DNA from: Paraferrimonas sp. SM1919
GTDB taxonomy: Bacteria > Pseudomonadota > Gammaproteobacteria > Enterobacterales > Shewanellaceae
Direction of reading: 5' to 3'
NCBI RefSeq assembly: GCF_010993985.1
Contig: NZ_WINH01000009.1
Location: 62,001 to 126,000 of the forward strand
DNA length: 64,000 nucleotides
This document shows positions 34,362-45,214 of the stretch, one piece after another. Positions within the stretch are counted from its first letter, which is position 1; every line of letters starts with the position of its first letter. Under the pieces are notes generated by a model. It was given only the letters and a program-made list of their open reading frames with translations. It was not told the DNA's origin and did not search any database. Both the position numbers and the translations under genes were made by a program.

Positions 34362-35096
34362 CTAAATTTGATTCAATTCCTGCTGTGCAATAGTAGCAGC
34401 AGTTGTCTTAGGATGCTGTTTAATTACTTGCTTAAAGTACTTTGTTGCTAGCGGCTTGTTGTTAGCCACGACAGCAATCTGACCTAACTTAACTAAAGAC
34501 TCTGCAACCTTAAGGCTTTTTGGGTATTGATTGACCACAAGAGCAAATGCTGTTTGAGCTTTATCATATTGCTTTTTATTAAACAAAAGCTGCCCTAACC
34601 AAAAATGCGCATTCGCTACAAATGCCGAGTTTGGATATTGCTTAATAAAACTTTCAAAAGCTGGAATTGCTTGATCGTACTTTCTTGCCTTAATCACAAG
34701 ATCTACAGCTTTTTGGTAGGAATCGGTCTCTGATAGAGACTGGGTAGATGGGGTGTTACTATTGAACTCAGGCGTAGCTGGCGTGACAGCGATTGCTGTC
34801 TTTTGCATGGAAAGCTCAGCTAACTCATCGAATATTTGCCTTTGTCTTTTGACTAATTGCTCTAATTGGTAGGTCAATTCTTCGTTTTGGCCACGAAGCT
34901 CAAGCACTTCTTGTTGGAGCACATCTAAACGTTGCTGCAACTCGATCTGCCCTCGAGTACTCGCCTTTAATTTTCTCTCAAGCAATTCCATTTTTGAAAT
35001 TTGCCCCTGAGAATATTGGGCGTCCTCAACGGGAGCGGGGGCTGCCATGGCAACCCCCGAAATGCTTAGTAGACCTACGAGTAAAACTCGCTTCAT
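34362..35096 (-). CDS. cpoB: Tol-Pal accessory protein CpoB (YbgF)
   Basis: 244 residues. A signal peptide (MKRVLLVGLLSISGVAMA) is followed by a coiled coil of about 60 residues (LERKLKASTRGQIELQQRL onward) and a flexible Thr/Ser-rich linker. The C-terminal TPR region has YDQAIPAFESFIKQYPNSAF and two further repeats. CpoB coordinates outer-membrane constriction with peptidoglycan synthesis at division, binding TolA and PBP1B. It is the last gene of the tol operon, 15 bases after pal, with AGGAAG as ribosome binding site. No clear terminator was seen before the tRNA promoter. Confidence 0.93.
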   Translation of the reverse strand: MKRVLLVGLLSISGVAMAAPAPVEDAQYSQGQISKMELLERKLKASTRGQIELQQRLDVLQQEVLELRGQNEELTYQLEQLVKRQRQIFDELAELSMQKTAIAVTPATPEFNSNTPSTQSLSETDSYQKAVDLVIKARKYDQAIPAFESFIKQYPNSAFVANAHFWLGQLLFNKKQYDKAQTAFALVVNQYPKSLKVAESLVKLGQIAVVANNKPLATKYFKQVIKQHPKTTAATIAQQELNQI

Positions 35097-35111
35097 ACTA
35101 AGTTCTTCCTA

Positions 35112-35633
35112 TTAGTAAACTAAAACCGCACGACGGTTTTTAGCAAAACCTTCTTCAGTGCTTGATACGTCTAGAGGCTTCTCTTCACCGTAACTAACGA
35201 TAGAGATTTGGCTTGCCGCTACACCAAGACCTTGTAGGTACTTAGAAACCGCTTGTGCACGACGCTCACCTAGAGCAACGTTGTACTCTGGAGTACCGCG
35301 CTCATCAGCGTGACCTTCAACAAGTACTGTTACGTTAGAGTTAGCAACTAGGTATTCAGCGTGCGCTTCTAGGATTGCTGCGAAGTCAGCAGATACATCA
35401 CTACGATCGAAATCGAAGTAGATGATGTGCTCACGACGAAGCTCAGCTTGCTTTTGACGTTGGATCTCTTCTGCAGATAGAGGAGCTTCAACCGCACCTG
35501 TATCAACTTGAGCAGGAGCTTCAACCGTCGTTTCAGTTGCAGATGAATCTGTACCTGAAGTAGAGCTACAAGCTGTGATAGCGAAAGCTGGAGCAGCTAC
35601 TAACATAGCTTTTAGAAGTTTATTTAAAGTCAT
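35112..35633 (-). CDS. pal: peptidoglycan-associated lipoprotein Pal
   Basis: 173 residues. The signal peptide ends in a lipobox ITAC (Cys22). A short linker follows, and the OmpA-like domain begins at about residue 70. It shows IIYFDFDRSDVSADF, VLVEGHADERGTPEYNVALGERRA and KNRRAVLVY, including the Asp and Arg that bind meso-diaminopimelate. Pal anchors the outer membrane to peptidoglycan and binds TolB. AAGGAAAATAAA precedes the ATG. Confidence 0.97.
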   Translation of the reverse strand: MTLNKLLKAMLVAAPAFAITACSSTSGTDSSATETTVEAPAQVDTGAVEAPLSAEEIQRQKQAELRREHIIYFDFDRSDVSADFAAILEAHAEYLVANSNVTVLVEGHADERGTPEYNVALGERRAQAVSKYLQGLGVAASQISIVSYGEEKPLDVSSTEEGFAKNRRAVLVY

Positions 35634-35664
35634 TTTATTTTCCTTATTTAAATAATCTTAAGAA

Positions 35665-37023
35665 TTACAAAAACGGTGACCAAGCGGGTGCTTTAAGCTC
35701 GCCTTCACCTGTAGGTAAGCGAGCTTTAAACCTGCCATCGGTAGATACCGCTGCCAAGACTTGCTTGCCATTATGAGTTGTACCATAAATGATCATCGAA
35801 CCATTTGGTGCAATACTTGGTGATTCATCTAATCGAGTTGTGGTTAATACCTGCATAAATCGAGTTTCCAGATCCATGCGTGCAATATGATATAAACCAT
35901 TGGTTCGATTAACAAACACTAAATTTCTTCCATCCGGAGTAATACTTCCGCCCAAGTTCCATTCGCCCATATTAATGGTAAGACGACGAACTTTCTTGTT
36001 ACTTAACTGTACTTGATATATTTGTGGCTTACCACCTCGTTCAGAGGTAAATACTAACGATTCACCATCTGGGGCCCAACTCGCTTCGGTATCAATTGTA
36101 AAGTTACGGGTTAATCTAGATTTTGTCTTAGTGATTAAGTCAATCACATACAGTTCTGGATTGCCATCTTTTGAAAGCGTTACCGCAAGCTTGTTGCCAT
36201 CAGGCGAAAATGAAGGGGCACCATTAATACCTGGAGTCCTGCTGATCACTTCGCGGGTTTGTGTATAAATATTTTGTATATAAATCTCTGCACGACGGTT
36301 TTCAAAAGACACGTAAGCAAGTTTACTGGCATCAGGTGACCAAGCCGGTGACATCAATGGCTCAGAAGAGGACAGAATAGTCACTGCATTTTCGCCATCA
36401 TAATCAGCAACAATTAAACGGTAAGGCTTGCTCTCTTGGCGACGTACTTCTACATAAGCAATCTTAGTAGAAAAAGCGCCTTTCACCCCGGTGAGCTTTT
36501 CATAGATAATGTCTGAAATTTTATGACCATAACGACGCATGTCTCTAGCCGTAATAATGACATCTTGGGATGCCAGAATAAAATCCTTACTATCCAAAGT
36601 TTGCTCAGTCGTAGAAGTTGCTAACTGGCTTAGTGCCATTTGGGCACGGATCATATCAACCAAATCAAAACTAACTTTATATTGGTCGATACCATAAGTC
36701 TCGATACTTCCCACTACTACCGCTTCAACCTCGGTCTGCTGCCAAAGGTTAAAATCAATTTGTTGCGCCTGCTCAACTCGTTGCGGTAATTGGTCTAATG
36801 GGATGGTTTTAAACTTACCACTACGGGTAAGATCAGAACTAATAACCTCATCAATAGCATAAGGGATCGGCCCTTGGCCCTGCCAACTAAAAGGCATCAC
36901 TGAAACCGGTCTGGCAGTATCAATACCATCCGTAATAACAATTTCTAATGGAGCAGCATGCAATTTAGCCGTTAGGCTTAACAACAATACTATTAAAAAA
37001 TTAAGCGCTCGAAAATGCATCAT
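35665..37023 (-). CDS. tolB: Tol-Pal translocation protein TolB
   Basis: 452 residues. After a signal peptide ([18 protein letters not shown]) come the N-terminal alpha/beta domain and a six-bladed beta-propeller. The WD40-like repeats read [24 protein letters not shown], then [20 protein letters not shown] and further copies. TolB is periplasmic and switches between TolA and Pal. ATG at 37023 or the adjacent ATG at 37020 may be used. The gene follows tolA after five bases. Confidence 0.96.
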   Translation of the reverse strand: MMHFRALNFLIVLLLSLTAKLHAAPLEIVITDGIDTARPVSVMPFSWQGQGPIPYAIDEVISSDLTRSGKFKTIPLDQLPQRVEQAQQIDFNLWQQTEVEAVVVGSIETYGIDQYKVSFDLVDMIRAQMALSQLATSTTEQTLDSKDFILASQDVIITARDMRRYGHKISDIIYEKLTGVKGAFSTKIAYVEVRRQESKPYRLIVADYDGENAVTILSSSEPLMSPAWSPDASKLAYVSFENRRAEIYIQNIYTQTREVISRTPGINGAPSFSPDGNKLAVTLSKDGNPELYVIDLITKTKSRLTRNFTIDTEASWAPDGESLVFTSERGGKPQIYQVQLSNKKVRRLTINMGEWNLGGSITPDGRNLVFVNRTNGLYHIARMDLETRFMQVLTTTRLDESPSIAPNGSMIIYGTTHNGKQVLAAVSTDGRFKARLPTGEGELKAPAWSPFL

Positions 37024-37028
37024 AATTC

Positions 37029-37925
37029 CTAATTAAAATCTGGTTGAACAGTAAGATTGATATTCTTAAGCTGCTGATAAATTTCAGGTTCGCTTGACAC
37101 CGGTAGTTTACCCGCTTTCTTGACAGCAAAAATAGCTGTTCCACAAACGTGACTGTCTCCGGAGATTTCTCTTACATTAGTAACAAATCCATCACTAGCA
37201 AGGCGAATATTAAGACGACAATGCTTACCACGCATAGTTTCATCTTTATTCCAATTTCTTTGGATAGTCGCACTAATTAGAGCCGTGTATCTTTCCACTT
37301 CAGATACCACTCTTTTTGCTCGAGCTTGTGCTATTTGCTCTTGCTCGGCCGCTAGTTGTCTCGCCATTTCTTCTTCTAAAGCTTTTTGACGAGCCTCTTC
37401 TTGTTTGCGCTTACGCTCAGCTTCTGCTTTTCGTTTTCGCTCAGCTTCTTCTTTTTGTTGGCGCTCTTTTTCTTTACGTTTACGTTCCGCCTCTGCCTTG
37501 GCAAATTCTGCTGCCGCTTGTTCCGCTTTTAGTCTTTCTGCTTTTTCTAAAGCTTTTGCTTTGGCGGCCGCTTGCTTAGCCTTTTCTGTTTCTTTGAGTT
37601 TCTGTTGTCGTAGGCGTTCTAGCTCTTGGAGCCGCTTACGCTCTTTCTCTGCCACACGTTTAGAGTCCGCAATTTTTTTATCGACCGCTTTTTGTCTTGC
37701 AATTTCATTCTGCTTAATGCGTTCGCGTTCAGCCTTAATTTTGCGTACTTGCTCTTCTACCTTAGCTTTATCAACAACAACTGCTTCAACAATATCCACT
37801 TTAGGCTGGGCGGCGACTATTGGCTTTGGAGTATGATTTTGAGCAGAAAATGCCAATGCTACCAGCGCAACAACATGTGCAACGGCAGAAATTAACAAAA
37901 ACTTTTTAAATAAACCCGTTGCCAT
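37029..37925 (-). CDS. tolA: Tol-Pal protein TolA
   Basis: 298 residues. One N-terminal membrane segment ([20 protein letters not shown]) carries the SxxxH pattern that contacts TolQR. A long Ala/Lys/Glu/Arg helix (domain II, about 70-210) spans the periplasm. The C-terminal domain has [20 protein letters not shown] and a Cys pair (KHCRLNI, HVCGTA). TolA couples proton flow through TolQR to TolB and Pal. AGGAG precedes the ATG. The highly repetitive helix also creates long open frames on the opposite strand that are not genes. Confidence 0.95.
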   Translation of the reverse strand: MATGLFKKFLLISAVAHVVALVALAFSAQNHTPKPIVAAQPKVDIVEAVVVDKAKVEEQVRKIKAERERIKQNEIARQKAVDKKIADSKRVAEKERKRLQELERLRQQKLKETEKAKQAAAKAKALEKAERLKAEQAAAEFAKAEAERKRKEKERQQKEEAERKRKAEAERKRKQEEARQKALEEEMARQLAAEQEQIAQARAKRVVSEVERYTALISATIQRNWNKDETMRGKHCRLNIRLASDGFVTNVREISGDSHVCGTAIFAVKKAGKLPVSSEPEIYQQLKNINLTVQPDFN

Positions 37926-37927
37926 TA

Positions 37928-38365
37928 TTACTCCTGTTCTGGCTCAGTCATTAAACCAACCGCAGGCACCCCGGCCGACTGCAAGGTAATCATTAACTGG
38001 ATCACTCTGTTATAGCTGACTTGACCATCCCCACGAACAACCACATTACGTTCTGGCTCTAAAATGATTAAGGCTGCCACACGAGTGGCCATGTCTTCTA
38101 GCTCAAGGGGCTGATCTGCTCCGGCATTACCATCAGCATCTAAGTAATAAAAGCCTTCAGCATCAACCGAAGCAACAATAGGAGGCTTAGCATCAGTTGG
38201 TAAAGCTTCAGCTTCACCCTGGGGTAAATCCACCTTCACACCCTGAGTGATAAGCGGCGCGGTAACCATAAAGATGATCAGCAACACCAACATGACATCG
38301 ATATAGGGCACTACGTTAATTTCAGCAACTGGACGACGTCTACGACGTTGATAAGTGCCATTCAT
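37928..38365 (-). CDS. tolR: Tol-Pal protein TolR
   Basis: 145 residues of the ExbD/TolR family. The N-terminus has EINVVPYIDVMLVLLIIFMVTAP, with the conserved Asp that takes part in proton conduction. The periplasmic domain ends in VIQLMITLQSAGVPAVGLMTEP. It forms the inner-membrane motor with TolQ. It starts two bases after tolQ and ends two bases before tolA. Confidence 0.97.
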   Translation of the reverse strand: MNGTYQRRRRRPVAEINVVPYIDVMLVLLIIFMVTAPLITQGVKVDLPQGEAEALPTDAKPPIVASVDAEGFYYLDADGNAGADQPLELEDMATRVAALIILEPERNVVVRGDGQVSYNRVIQLMITLQSAGVPAVGLMTEPEQE

Positions 38366-38367
38366 GG

Positions 38368-39039
38368 TTACTTACCTTTTGCCTGATAAGCTTGGCGCTG
38401 CAAAATGGAGGTAAATTCATCCATAAAGTTTACATAGCTACTTTCTAGCTTTTCTACTTTTACCGTATAACGGTTATAAGCCATTACTGCAGGAATTGCA
38501 GCAAAAAGTCCCATCGCAGTCGCAACTAGCGCCTCAGCAATACCTGGGGCAACCATAGATAAAGTCGCATTTTGAACTGAACCTAAGGCAATAAATGAGT
38601 TCATGATCCCCCAAACCGTTCCAAACAATCCAATATAAGGACTGATTGAACCAATGGTTGCCAACGTTGGTAATTTTAACTCAAGATTATCCACTTCACG
38701 GGTTAAACTTACTCGCATGGCACGATAGGCACCACTGACTAATGATTCTGGAGTAGAGTTGGCTAATTTAGAGCTTCTCGCAAACTCTTTAAAACCATTA
38801 CTGAACATCAGCTCTAAAGCATTGGCCTGTTGTTTTTGCTTTATTTCTGCAAACAATTGATTTAAGTCGGTGCCAGCCCAAAACTTATCCTCAAAGTTTT
38901 CCGCCTCTATTACAGCCTGCGCTAATAACTTGCGTTTTTGTAAAATAATCGCCCATGAAACCACTGACATCAGCAATAATGTCAGCATAACGACTTTAAC
39001 TAACCAACTTGCTTGTAAAAAAAGCCCTAAAAAGCTCAT
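38368..39039 (-). CDS. tolQ: Tol-Pal protein TolQ
   Basis: 223 residues from the ATG at 39039, for which GGAAG lies at the right distance (an in-frame GTG at 39051 is less likely). Three membrane segments are visible: [39 protein letters not shown] and [20 protein letters not shown]. It belongs to the MotA/TolQ/ExbB proton-channel family. It starts one base after the ybgC stop. Confidence 0.96.
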   Translation of the reverse strand: MSFLGLFLQASWLVKVVMLTLLLMSVVSWAIILQKRKLLAQAVIEAENFEDKFWAGTDLNQLFAEIKQKQQANALELMFSNGFKEFARSSKLANSTPESLVSGAYRAMRVSLTREVDNLELKLPTLATIGSISPYIGLFGTVWGIMNSFIALGSVQNATLSMVAPGIAEALVATAMGLFAAIPAVMAYNRYTVKVEKLESSYVNFMDEFTSILQRQAYQAKGK

Positions 39040-39040
39040 A

Positions 39041-39442
39041 TCAGCTTCCACAAGTAAACTCCTTTAATATCTCTTTTGGTATCGCACAGGGGCGCATACT
39101 CTCCATATCTATACAGGCGACTTTAATTTTCCCTTGGCAATATAGGGCACCAGTATCGTCTTGAAGTTCCTGAACAAATAACAAACTGGCACGGGCAGCT
39201 TTTTCTAATTTAGTCACAACCTTTAATTTTTGTTCTAATTGTGCGCCCTTAACAAAATCAAGCTCAGCCTTAGTCACCACAAACCCTAACTTGGCTGCTA
39301 ATAACTTTGATTGATTGATGCCTAAATGAGTTAACCATTCGCTTCGAGCTCTTTCAAAAAACTTCAAATAATTGGCGTGATAAACAATCCCACCAGCGTC
39401 AGTATCTTCATAATAAATTGTAATAGGCCAACTAAATTGCAT
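39041..39442 (-). CDS. ybgC: tol-pal system acyl-CoA thioesterase YbgC
   Basis: 133 residues from the ATG at 39442, which follows AGGGAAG and gives [18 protein letters not shown], the same start as E. coli YbgC. Alternatives are ATGs at 39457 and 39463. It is a hot-dog fold thioesterase of the 4-hydroxybenzoyl-CoA type, with the catalytic Asp in [24 protein letters not shown]. It is the first gene of the tol operon. The natural substrate is thought to be an acyl-ACP or acyl-CoA linked to phospholipid metabolism. Confidence 0.92.
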   Translation of the reverse strand: MQFSWPITIYYEDTDAGGIVYHANYLKFFERARSEWLTHLGINQSKLLAAKLGFVVTKAELDFVKGAQLEQKLKVVTKLEKAARASLLFVQELQDDTGALYCQGKIKVACIDMESMRPCAIPKEILKEFTCGS

Positions 39443-39840
39443 TTGCTTCCCTAACATGCTCATTTTCGCTCACTATACATGAGTTCATCTATGATATAAA
39501 TTCCTCAGCAGAGGTAGCGAACATTATTCAAGCAGTTATACATCAATAATTTTCATAGAAAATGTAACAAAGCATTGGGGTAGTCTAATCAAAGAGCCTG
39601 ACTTAAGGCTGAACAGATGACCAAAGCTAAAAATAAAACCAAACATTCATTAGAATAACTAATGTCCCTGTAAAGTTTTATTCGTTTGATATGCGACTAT
39701 TTAAATCTTAATATAGCGACATATTAGTGACCTGAACCCCAACCTCAGCTCACTTTTAATCATCATTTTTGATTGACTATCTTTTAAATTGTTGATTTTC
39801 CATACCCTAACCCGCAATAAATTTTCATTGCGGGTTTTTT
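39443..39840. other. intergenic region between ybgC and motY
   Basis: About 400 bases without a protein gene. The right part holds a candidate small RNA unit on the plus strand (promoter 39686-39714, terminator 39809-39842). The left part must carry the tol operon promoter, which I could not fix. Confidence 0.6.
39686..39714 (+). promoter_or_regulatory. sigma-70 promoter without a downstream protein gene
   Basis: TTGATA and TAATAT are separated by exactly 17 bases. The predicted start is near 39721. The next plus-strand signal is the terminator at 39809. Confidence 0.55.
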
Positions 39841-39842
39841 TT
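39721..39842 (+). ncRNA. candidate small RNA (about 120 bases)
   Basis: A good promoter (39686-39714) is followed after about 90 bases by a strong plus-strand terminator: AACCCGCAAT pairs with ATTGCGGGTT, then eight T. No open frame with a ribosome binding site lies between. There is no plus-strand gene upstream that would need this terminator, and it lacks a T-run for the opposite motY transcript. The A/U-rich single-stranded middle and the U-tail would suit Hfq binding. The family is not recognised. Confidence 0.45.
39809..39842 (+). terminator. plus-strand intrinsic terminator of the candidate small RNA
   Basis: A ten-base-pair stem with an eight-base loop and eight T. The T-run reaches into the stop codon of motY on the other strand. 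Confidence 0.85.
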
Positions 39843-40692
39843 AATCCCTTTTCAGTTCTATCATCACGCGACGATTATTGGCTCTTCCAAATTCACTCGC
39901 ATTAGAATCTATAAATCGTTTTTCACCATAAGCATTTTTCACGATGATACGATCATCGATACCAATATCACTAAAATATGCCTGCAACGCCTCTATCCGT
40001 TTCTCACTCATGGTTTTATTGCTTGCCGGAGTGCCATAGCTGTCTGTATAAGCTGAGATAATAACCGCAGTTACTTCGGGCTGAAGTGCTAAATAACGCT
40101 TTATCTTTTTTAATTGTTGTAATGAACTCAATGTGAACCTTTCACTACCATGTTGATAGCCAATTACGGTTAATGCAATATCCTCAAAACGATAATCGAG
40201 TAAACGACTTAAACACTTTTGATAACGTTGAAAGTTGTTCTGAAAATTAACAGGTTGAACAACAACCCTGCCATATTGCTGGTGTGGTGCGCTTTTAATT
40301 AATAAACCTGTCTGGGCACCTTGGGCTAATACCTCAATGATATTTTGGGTTTCAGTCTCCCCGAGCACAAGATCAAAATGAGCATGATAGTCCGCTTCAA
40401 ATAGTTCTTTAGGTTGCTCTCCCGGTTGCCAAGGAGGTGCAAGCTGTAAAAACTTAACCTTTTGTGAAAGCCTATTAACTTGATTAGAAGTTAAGACAAA
40501 TTGGCTGTACTGCTCTCCAGCTTGCTTTACAATCTTAACTTGACCAAAACTCGCGATATCATGACTAAGCTGGCATTGTAGGGGGGAATCGAATTGCAAC
40601 GTCCACTTGGCTTGGCTTAAAGGTGTCGAAATGTCTGCGCCTTGGAGTGCCCAACTATAAAATAATATTATCCCTAATGCGTATTTTCTCAC
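39841..40692 (-). CDS. motY: sodium-type flagellar motor protein MotY
   Basis: 283 residues, close to Vibrio MotY (293). A signal peptide (YALGIILFYSWALQGA) leads to the N-terminal domain with WTLQFDSPLQCQLSHDIASFGQ and APPWQPGEQ, which are typical of MotY. The C-terminal OmpA-like domain has IISAYTDSYGTPASNKTMSEKRIEALQAYF and FGRANNRRVMIEL. MotY forms the T-ring with MotX around the polar flagellar motor and holds the PomAB stators. It implies a sodium-driven polar flagellum, although no other flagellar gene is in the window. Confidence 0.9.
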   Translation of the reverse strand: MRKYALGIILFYSWALQGADISTPLSQAKWTLQFDSPLQCQLSHDIASFGQVKIVKQAGEQYSQFVLTSNQVNRLSQKVKFLQLAPPWQPGEQPKELFEADYHAHFDLVLGETETQNIIEVLAQGAQTGLLIKSAPHQQYGRVVVQPVNFQNNFQRYQKCLSRLLDYRFEDIALTVIGYQHGSERFTLSSLQQLKKIKRYLALQPEVTAVIISAYTDSYGTPASNKTMSEKRIEALQAYFSDIGIDDRIIVKNAYGEKRFIDSNASEFGRANNRRVMIELKRD

Positions 40693-40852
40693 AACCTCAT
40701 CCCAAAAATTTAATACTTATAGTAAAAGTCGGCAAACTTCTCGTAAGCTTTACTAACATAAGACTAATTTATCCTTTTTCTGTTGCATAGGGCAATGACT
40801 TCTTGTTCCGGATTGTAGATAATAGGCTGATATTTTTTGATTGAGCTTTTCC

Positions 40853-41518
40853 ATGTCCGACGAAATTAACTGTCTATCCTTAAAAAGTCGTTTTCGAGGT
40901 TATTATCCCGTCGTTATTGATATTGAAACTGCGGGTTTTAATTGCCATACCGATGCGATGCTCGAAATTGCTGCCAGTTTAATCGCCATGAACGACCAAG
41001 GCGACCTTTACATTAAAGAAACCCTACACTTCAATGTTGAACCTTTTGAAGGTGCAAATTTAGAAAAAGCGGCATTAGAGTTTAACGGTATTGATCCGTT
41101 CAACCCCTTGCGAGCTGCGGTATCCGAGAAAGACGCCCTACAAGCCATTTTTAAAGCGGTACGTAAAGAATTAAAACACACTGGCTGTCACCGAGCATTA
41201 CTGGTCGCCCATAATGCAGCTTTTGATAATGGCTTTTTTCAACAAGCTACCGCTCGAGCAGCCTTAAAAAGAACGCCATTTCACCCGTTTGCCACTTTTG
41301 ATACCGCGACCTTGGCTGGATTAGCATTAGGCCAAACAGTGCTGGCAAAAGCTTGTCAGCAAGCGGGGATCGAGTTTAACAACAAAGAAGCCCATTCAGC
41401 CTTATATGATACAGAGCGAACTGCCGAGCTATTTTGCTTTATCGTAAACCGCTACAAAGCACTTGGTGGCTGGCCATTAGCCATCGACACCCCAGAATCA
41501 ACAGAGGATAACAAATGA
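40853..41518 (+). CDS. rnt: ribonuclease T
   Basis: 221 residues from the ATG at 40853. The DEDD exonuclease motifs are [10 protein letters not shown] (Asp23, Glu25), [14 protein letters not shown] and [14 protein letters not shown]. RNase T trims the 3' ends of tRNA (CCA turnover) and of 5S and 23S rRNA as a dimer. The in-frame TTG at 40841 is a less likely start. The gene overlaps the antiporter gene by four bases (ATGA). Confidence 0.95.
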   Translation: MSDEINCLSLKSRFRGYYPVVIDIETAGFNCHTDAMLEIAASLIAMNDQGDLYIKETLHFNVEPFEGANLEKAALEFNGIDPFNPLRAAVSEKDALQAIFKAVRKELKHTGCHRALLVAHNAAFDNGFFQQATARAALKRTPFHPFATFDTATLAGLALGQTVLAKACQQAGIEFNNKEAHSALYDTERTAELFCFIVNRYKALGGWPLAIDTPESTEDNK

Positions 41519-42837
41519 ACGCGGTAGTCATTGCAGTTTGTTTAATGCTGGGCTTATCATTAGCCCGCATAAATGTCGTAATCGCTTTAACAATCAGTGC
41601 CATTGTCGCTGGACTTAGCGCTGGTTTAGGTATCAATGATACCATTAGCGCCTTTAATGAAGGCTTGGGCGGTGGAGCAAAAATTGCTTTAGGTTATGCT
41701 ATGCTTGGTGCGTTCGCGGTTGCCTTGAGCCGCAGTGGGATAACTGATTTACTTGCCCATAAATTATTAGCCAAGTTTAATCAAAGTCCACAGGGTAATA
41801 ACCTAGTTTGGGTTAAATTTGCTCTGCTCTCGTTGGTGCTGATGGCTGCCGTAAGCTCCCAGAATATTCTGCCGATCCACATTGCTTTTGTGCCTATTCT
41901 GATCCCACCATTATTAATCCTATTTAATGAGCTACAGATGGATAGGCGTCTTGTCGCTTGTGTGATCACATTTGGTTTAGTCACTACTTATATGGTGTTA
42001 CCTTTAGGGTTTGGTGGTATTTTCTTAAATGATATTTTGTTGCAAAATTTACAACAAAATGGGTTAACCGTTGCTTTAAACCAAGTACCTAAAGCAATGT
42101 TACTGCCTGCATCTGGAATGGTGTTTGGCTTACTTGTTGCTGTATTTATCAGCTACCGTAAACCAAGACAGTATCAAGAAAAGCCTCTTTCTCAAGTTCA
42201 CAATGAACCAAAACAAGTAGAGCCTAAACAACTGCTGATTGCGCTGACCGCGATTATTGCCACTTTATTAGTGCAATTGACCACTGATTCAATGATCATT
42301 GGTGCCCTTACTGGTTTCATGATTTTCTCATTAGGTGGTACTTTAAAAGCAGATGGTGAACAAGACGCGGTACTTGAGGGCATGCGTATGATGGCCATGA
42401 TTGGTTTTATCATGATTGCCGCAGCGGGCTTTGCTTCGGTAGTCAAAGCAACCAATGAAGTACCCGCACTTGTCGATGCTATTTCTGGTTCAATAGGACA
42501 AAATAAAGCATTGGCGGCTATGGCAATGCTGATTGTTGGATTGTTAATTACTATGGGTATTGGTTCATCGTTTTCGACCATTCCAATTATTGCCACCATC
42601 TATGTACCACTGGCATTAGAATTTGGCTTCAGCCCAATGGCCATTATTGCACTAGTGGGTACCGCTGGTGCATTAGGTGATGCTGGCAGCCCAGCTTCAG
42701 ATTCAACCCTAGGGCCAACCTCAGGCCTAAATGCTGATGGCCAACATGATCATATTCGGGACTCAGTGATCCCAACGTTCCTACACTATAACTTACCGTT
42801 ATTAGTGACAGGCTGGATTGCGGTAATGGTGCTGTAG
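41515..42837 (+). CDS. Na+/H+ antiporter family membrane protein (YuiF-like)
   Basis: 440 residues with about eleven membrane segments. The sequence begins with [27 protein letters not shown]; conserved parts are [44 protein letters not shown] and [27 protein letters not shown] near the C-terminus. It resembles the NhaC-like family in which B. subtilis YuiF is found. The ion or amino-acid substrate is unproven. It is translationally coupled to rnt. Confidence 0.8.
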   Translation: MNAVVIAVCLMLGLSLARINVVIALTISAIVAGLSAGLGINDTISAFNEGLGGGAKIALGYAMLGAFAVALSRSGITDLLAHKLLAKFNQSPQGNNLVWVKFALLSLVLMAAVSSQNILPIHIAFVPILIPPLLILFNELQMDRRLVACVITFGLVTTYMVLPLGFGGIFLNDILLQNLQQNGLTVALNQVPKAMLLPASGMVFGLLVAVFISYRKPRQYQEKPLSQVHNEPKQVEPKQLLIALTAIIATLLVQLTTDSMIIGALTGFMIFSLGGTLKADGEQDAVLEGMRMMAMIGFIMIAAAGFASVVKATNEVPALVDAISGSIGQNKALAAMAMLIVGLLITMGIGSSFSTIPIIATIYVPLALEFGFSPMAIIALVGTAGALGDAGSPASDSTLGPTSGLNADGQHDHIRDSVIPTFLHYNLPLLVTGWIAVMVL

Positions 42838-42871
42838 CCGGCGAAGCCCGCAAACCCATGAACTACAAATT

Positions 42872-42899
42872 AAAATGCCGCGTTATCGCGGCATTTTTT
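42872..42899 (+). terminator. intrinsic terminator of rnt-antiporter operon
   Basis: AAAATGCCGCG and CGCGGCATTTT pair over a four-base loop, followed by T. Confidence 0.95.
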
Positions 42900-42973
42900 A
42901 TATGGGATTAGCGATTACAATGAGTAGACTGGTGAAATTAATGTAACTGTAACCCCATTTTGCGGGTACAAAA

Positions 42974-43001
42974 AAGGGCCACCTATTGTAAGTAACCCTT
43001 T
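42974..43001 (-). terminator. probable terminator of sucCD
   Basis: On the minus strand AAGGGTTACT pairs with GGTGGCCCTT using three G-U pairs, followed by six T. It lies about 110 bases after sucD. Confidence 0.6.
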
Positions 43002-43108
43002 AATTTAAAATTAAATTCATTCACTGTAGCCGTTATCGGCGTGCCGTAGATGCAAAACAACACCCAAGGCGAAGCCGCGCTCAAGAAACGAATTTTCGTG
43101 CGAGTTTA

Positions 43109-43981
43109 TTACCAGCCCGTTTTCTCACGCAGTGCACTGCCAATTTCAGCTAGAGAACGAACGGTACGAACGCCCGCAGCTTCTAAAGCGGCAAACTTTT
43201 CGTCTGCAGTACCCTTACCACCAGAGATAATCGCACCGGCGTGGCCCATACGTTTACCAGGAGGCGCGGTTACACCTGCAATGTAAGAAACGACAGGTTT
43301 AGATACATTATCTTTGATGTAAGCCGCGGCTTCTTCTTCTGCGGTACCACCAATCTCACCAATCATGACGATGGCTTCGGTTTGAGGGTCGTTTTCGAAC
43401 ATCTCGAGCACATCAATAAAGTTAGTGCCAGGGATTGGGTCGCCACCAATACCTACACAGGTAGACTGACCAAAACCTTCGTCGGTAGTTTGCTTCACCG
43501 CTTCATAGGTTAAAGTACCAGAACGCGAAACAATGCCCACTTTACCAGGCTTATGAATGTGGCCTGGCATAATGCCGATTTTGCTCTCACCTGGGGTGAT
43601 AATACCCGGACAGTTAGGACCAATCATACGCACGCCTGACTGATCTAGCTTGATTTTAACTTCAACCATATCCAAAGTTGGAATGCCTTCGGTAATACAA
43701 ACTATCAGTTCAATACCCGCATCAATAGCTTCTAGAATCGCATCTTTACAAAATGGCGCAGGTACATAAATCACCGATGCGGTTGCGCCCGTTTGTTCAA
43801 CCGCTTCCGCCACCGTATTAAATACGGGTAAACCTAGGTGGGTTTGACCGCCCTTACCTGGGCTGACACCACCAACAAGCGCTGTGCCGTATTCTAGTGC
43901 TTGCTCTGAGTGGAAAGTGCCTTGACCACCGGTAAACCCCTGACAAATAACCTTCGTATCTTTATTTAATAAAACAGCCAT
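43109..43981 (-). CDS. sucD: succinyl-CoA synthetase alpha subunit
   Basis: 290 residues from the ATG at 43981 ([21 protein letters not shown]), the standard start and length. CoA binding is shown by the N-terminal Rossmann fold and [18 protein letters not shown]. The phosphorylated His is in [17 protein letters not shown]. With SucC it converts succinyl-CoA to succinate with NTP formation in the citric acid cycle. The start follows the sucC stop by one base. Confidence 0.97.
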   Translation of the reverse strand: MAVLLNKDTKVICQGFTGGQGTFHSEQALEYGTALVGGVSPGKGGQTHLGLPVFNTVAEAVEQTGATASVIYVPAPFCKDAILEAIDAGIELIVCITEGIPTLDMVEVKIKLDQSGVRMIGPNCPGIITPGESKIGIMPGHIHKPGKVGIVSRSGTLTYEAVKQTTDEGFGQSTCVGIGGDPIPGTNFIDVLEMFENDPQTEAIVMIGEIGGTAEEEAAAYIKDNVSKPVVSYIAGVTAPPGKRMGHAGAIISGGKGTADEKFAALEAAGVRTVRSLAEIGSALREKTGW

Positions 43982-43982
43982 G

Positions 43983-45149
43983 TTATTTGCCCTCCGCTGC
44001 TTTAACGACTTGCTCAGCTGCATCAGACAGGCTGCTTGCGGCAATAATATCTAAACCAGAGTTAGCAAGAACCTGTGAACCTTTTTCAGCGTTGGTCCCC
44101 TCTAAACGGACAACCACAGGTACAGTAACACCTACTTCTTTAACGGCGCCAATAATACCTTCAGCAATCATGTCACAGCGGACGATGCCACCGAAAATAT
44201 TCACCAATACGGCCTTAACGTTATCGTCTGAAAGGATAATTTTAAAAGCTTCTGCCACGCGCTCTTTAGTTGCACCACCGCCAACATCAAGGAAGTTAGC
44301 AGGCTTACCACCGTGCAGGTTAACAATGTCCATGGTACCCATTGCAAGACCAGCACCATTAACCATACAACCCACATTACCATCTAGGGCCACATAGTTC
44401 AGCTCCCATTGCGCAGCATGAGCTTCACGCTCATCTTCTTGGGAAGGATCGGCCATCTCACGAATCTTAGGTTGACGATAAATAGCATTACTATCAACGT
44501 TGATTTTGCCATCCAAACAATTTAGACCGCCTTGCTTAGTGATCACCAACGGATTAATTTCCAGTAGAGCAAAGTCTAGGTCACTAAACATTTTCGCTAA
44601 ACCTAAGAAAACCTTAGTGAATTGCTTAATTTGATCACCACTTAGGCCCAATTTAAATGCCAGTTGGCGTGCTTGATAGGGTTGCGCCCCAACTAATGGG
44701 TCAATTGCGACTTTATGAATCAGCTCAGGCGTTTTTTCCGCAACGGTCTCAATATCTACACCGCCTTCGGTTGACGCCATAAATACTATTTTTTGACTGG
44801 TACGATCCACCACCGCACCTAAATACAACTCATTGGCAATGTCACAACACTCTTCAACTAAGATTTTGTTGACCGGTTGTCCATTTTCATCAGTCTGATA
44901 AGTTACTAGATTTTTGCCTAACCAGCTTTGGGCAAATTCTCTAATGGCGTCCTTTGATTCGACAACTTGAACACCTCCAGCTTTTCCACGCCCACCAGCA
45001 TGTACTTGGCATTTTACAACCCAGCGACTACCGCCAATCTTATCTGCAGCTTCCGCCGCTTCTTGCGGGGTACTACAGGCTAAGCCTTCTGACACTGGAA
45101 GGCCGTACTTGGCAAAAATTTGTTTTGCCTGATACTCATGCAGATTCAT
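43983..45149 (-). CDS. sucC: succinyl-CoA synthetase beta subunit
   Basis: 388 residues from the ATG at 45149 ([18 protein letters not shown]). It has an ATP-grasp domain ([39 protein letters not shown]) and the C-terminal flavodoxin-like part with [18 protein letters not shown] and [16 protein letters not shown]. It is normally cotranscribed with sucAB; here only grxD lies upstream, so sucCD is a separate unit. The leader has an FNR-type site and a hairpin. Confidence 0.97.
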   Translation of the reverse strand: MNLHEYQAKQIFAKYGLPVSEGLACSTPQEAAEAADKIGGSRWVVKCQVHAGGRGKAGGVQVVESKDAIREFAQSWLGKNLVTYQTDENGQPVNKILVEECCDIANELYLGAVVDRTSQKIVFMASTEGGVDIETVAEKTPELIHKVAIDPLVGAQPYQARQLAFKLGLSGDQIKQFTKVFLGLAKMFSDLDFALLEINPLVITKQGGLNCLDGKINVDSNAIYRQPKIREMADPSQEDEREAHAAQWELNYVALDGNVGCMVNGAGLAMGTMDIVNLHGGKPANFLDVGGGATKERVAEAFKIILSDDNVKAVLVNIFGGIVRCDMIAEGIIGAVKEVGVTVPVVVRLEGTNAEKGSQVLANSGLDIIAASSLSDAAEQVVKAAEGK

Positions 45150-45193
45150 AATATCCATCCATATATCAGAACGTATACTGCAAGGGCTTCATC

Positions 45194-45214
45194 TATGAAA
45201 ATTCAGTTTTCATA
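45194..45214. repeat. inverted repeat in the sucC leader
   Basis: TATGAAAA and TTTTCATA are separated by five bases, about 45 bases before the sucC start. It could be an operator or an mRNA hairpin. Confidence 0.4.

Noticed and set aside
37316..37895. Long plus-strand open frames opposite tolA
   Set aside because: They mirror the Ala/Lys/Glu repeats of TolA domain II and have no ribosome binding site.
43050..43286. Plus-strand frame across the end of sucD
   Set aside because: Antisense to a well-conserved gene, without ribosome binding site.
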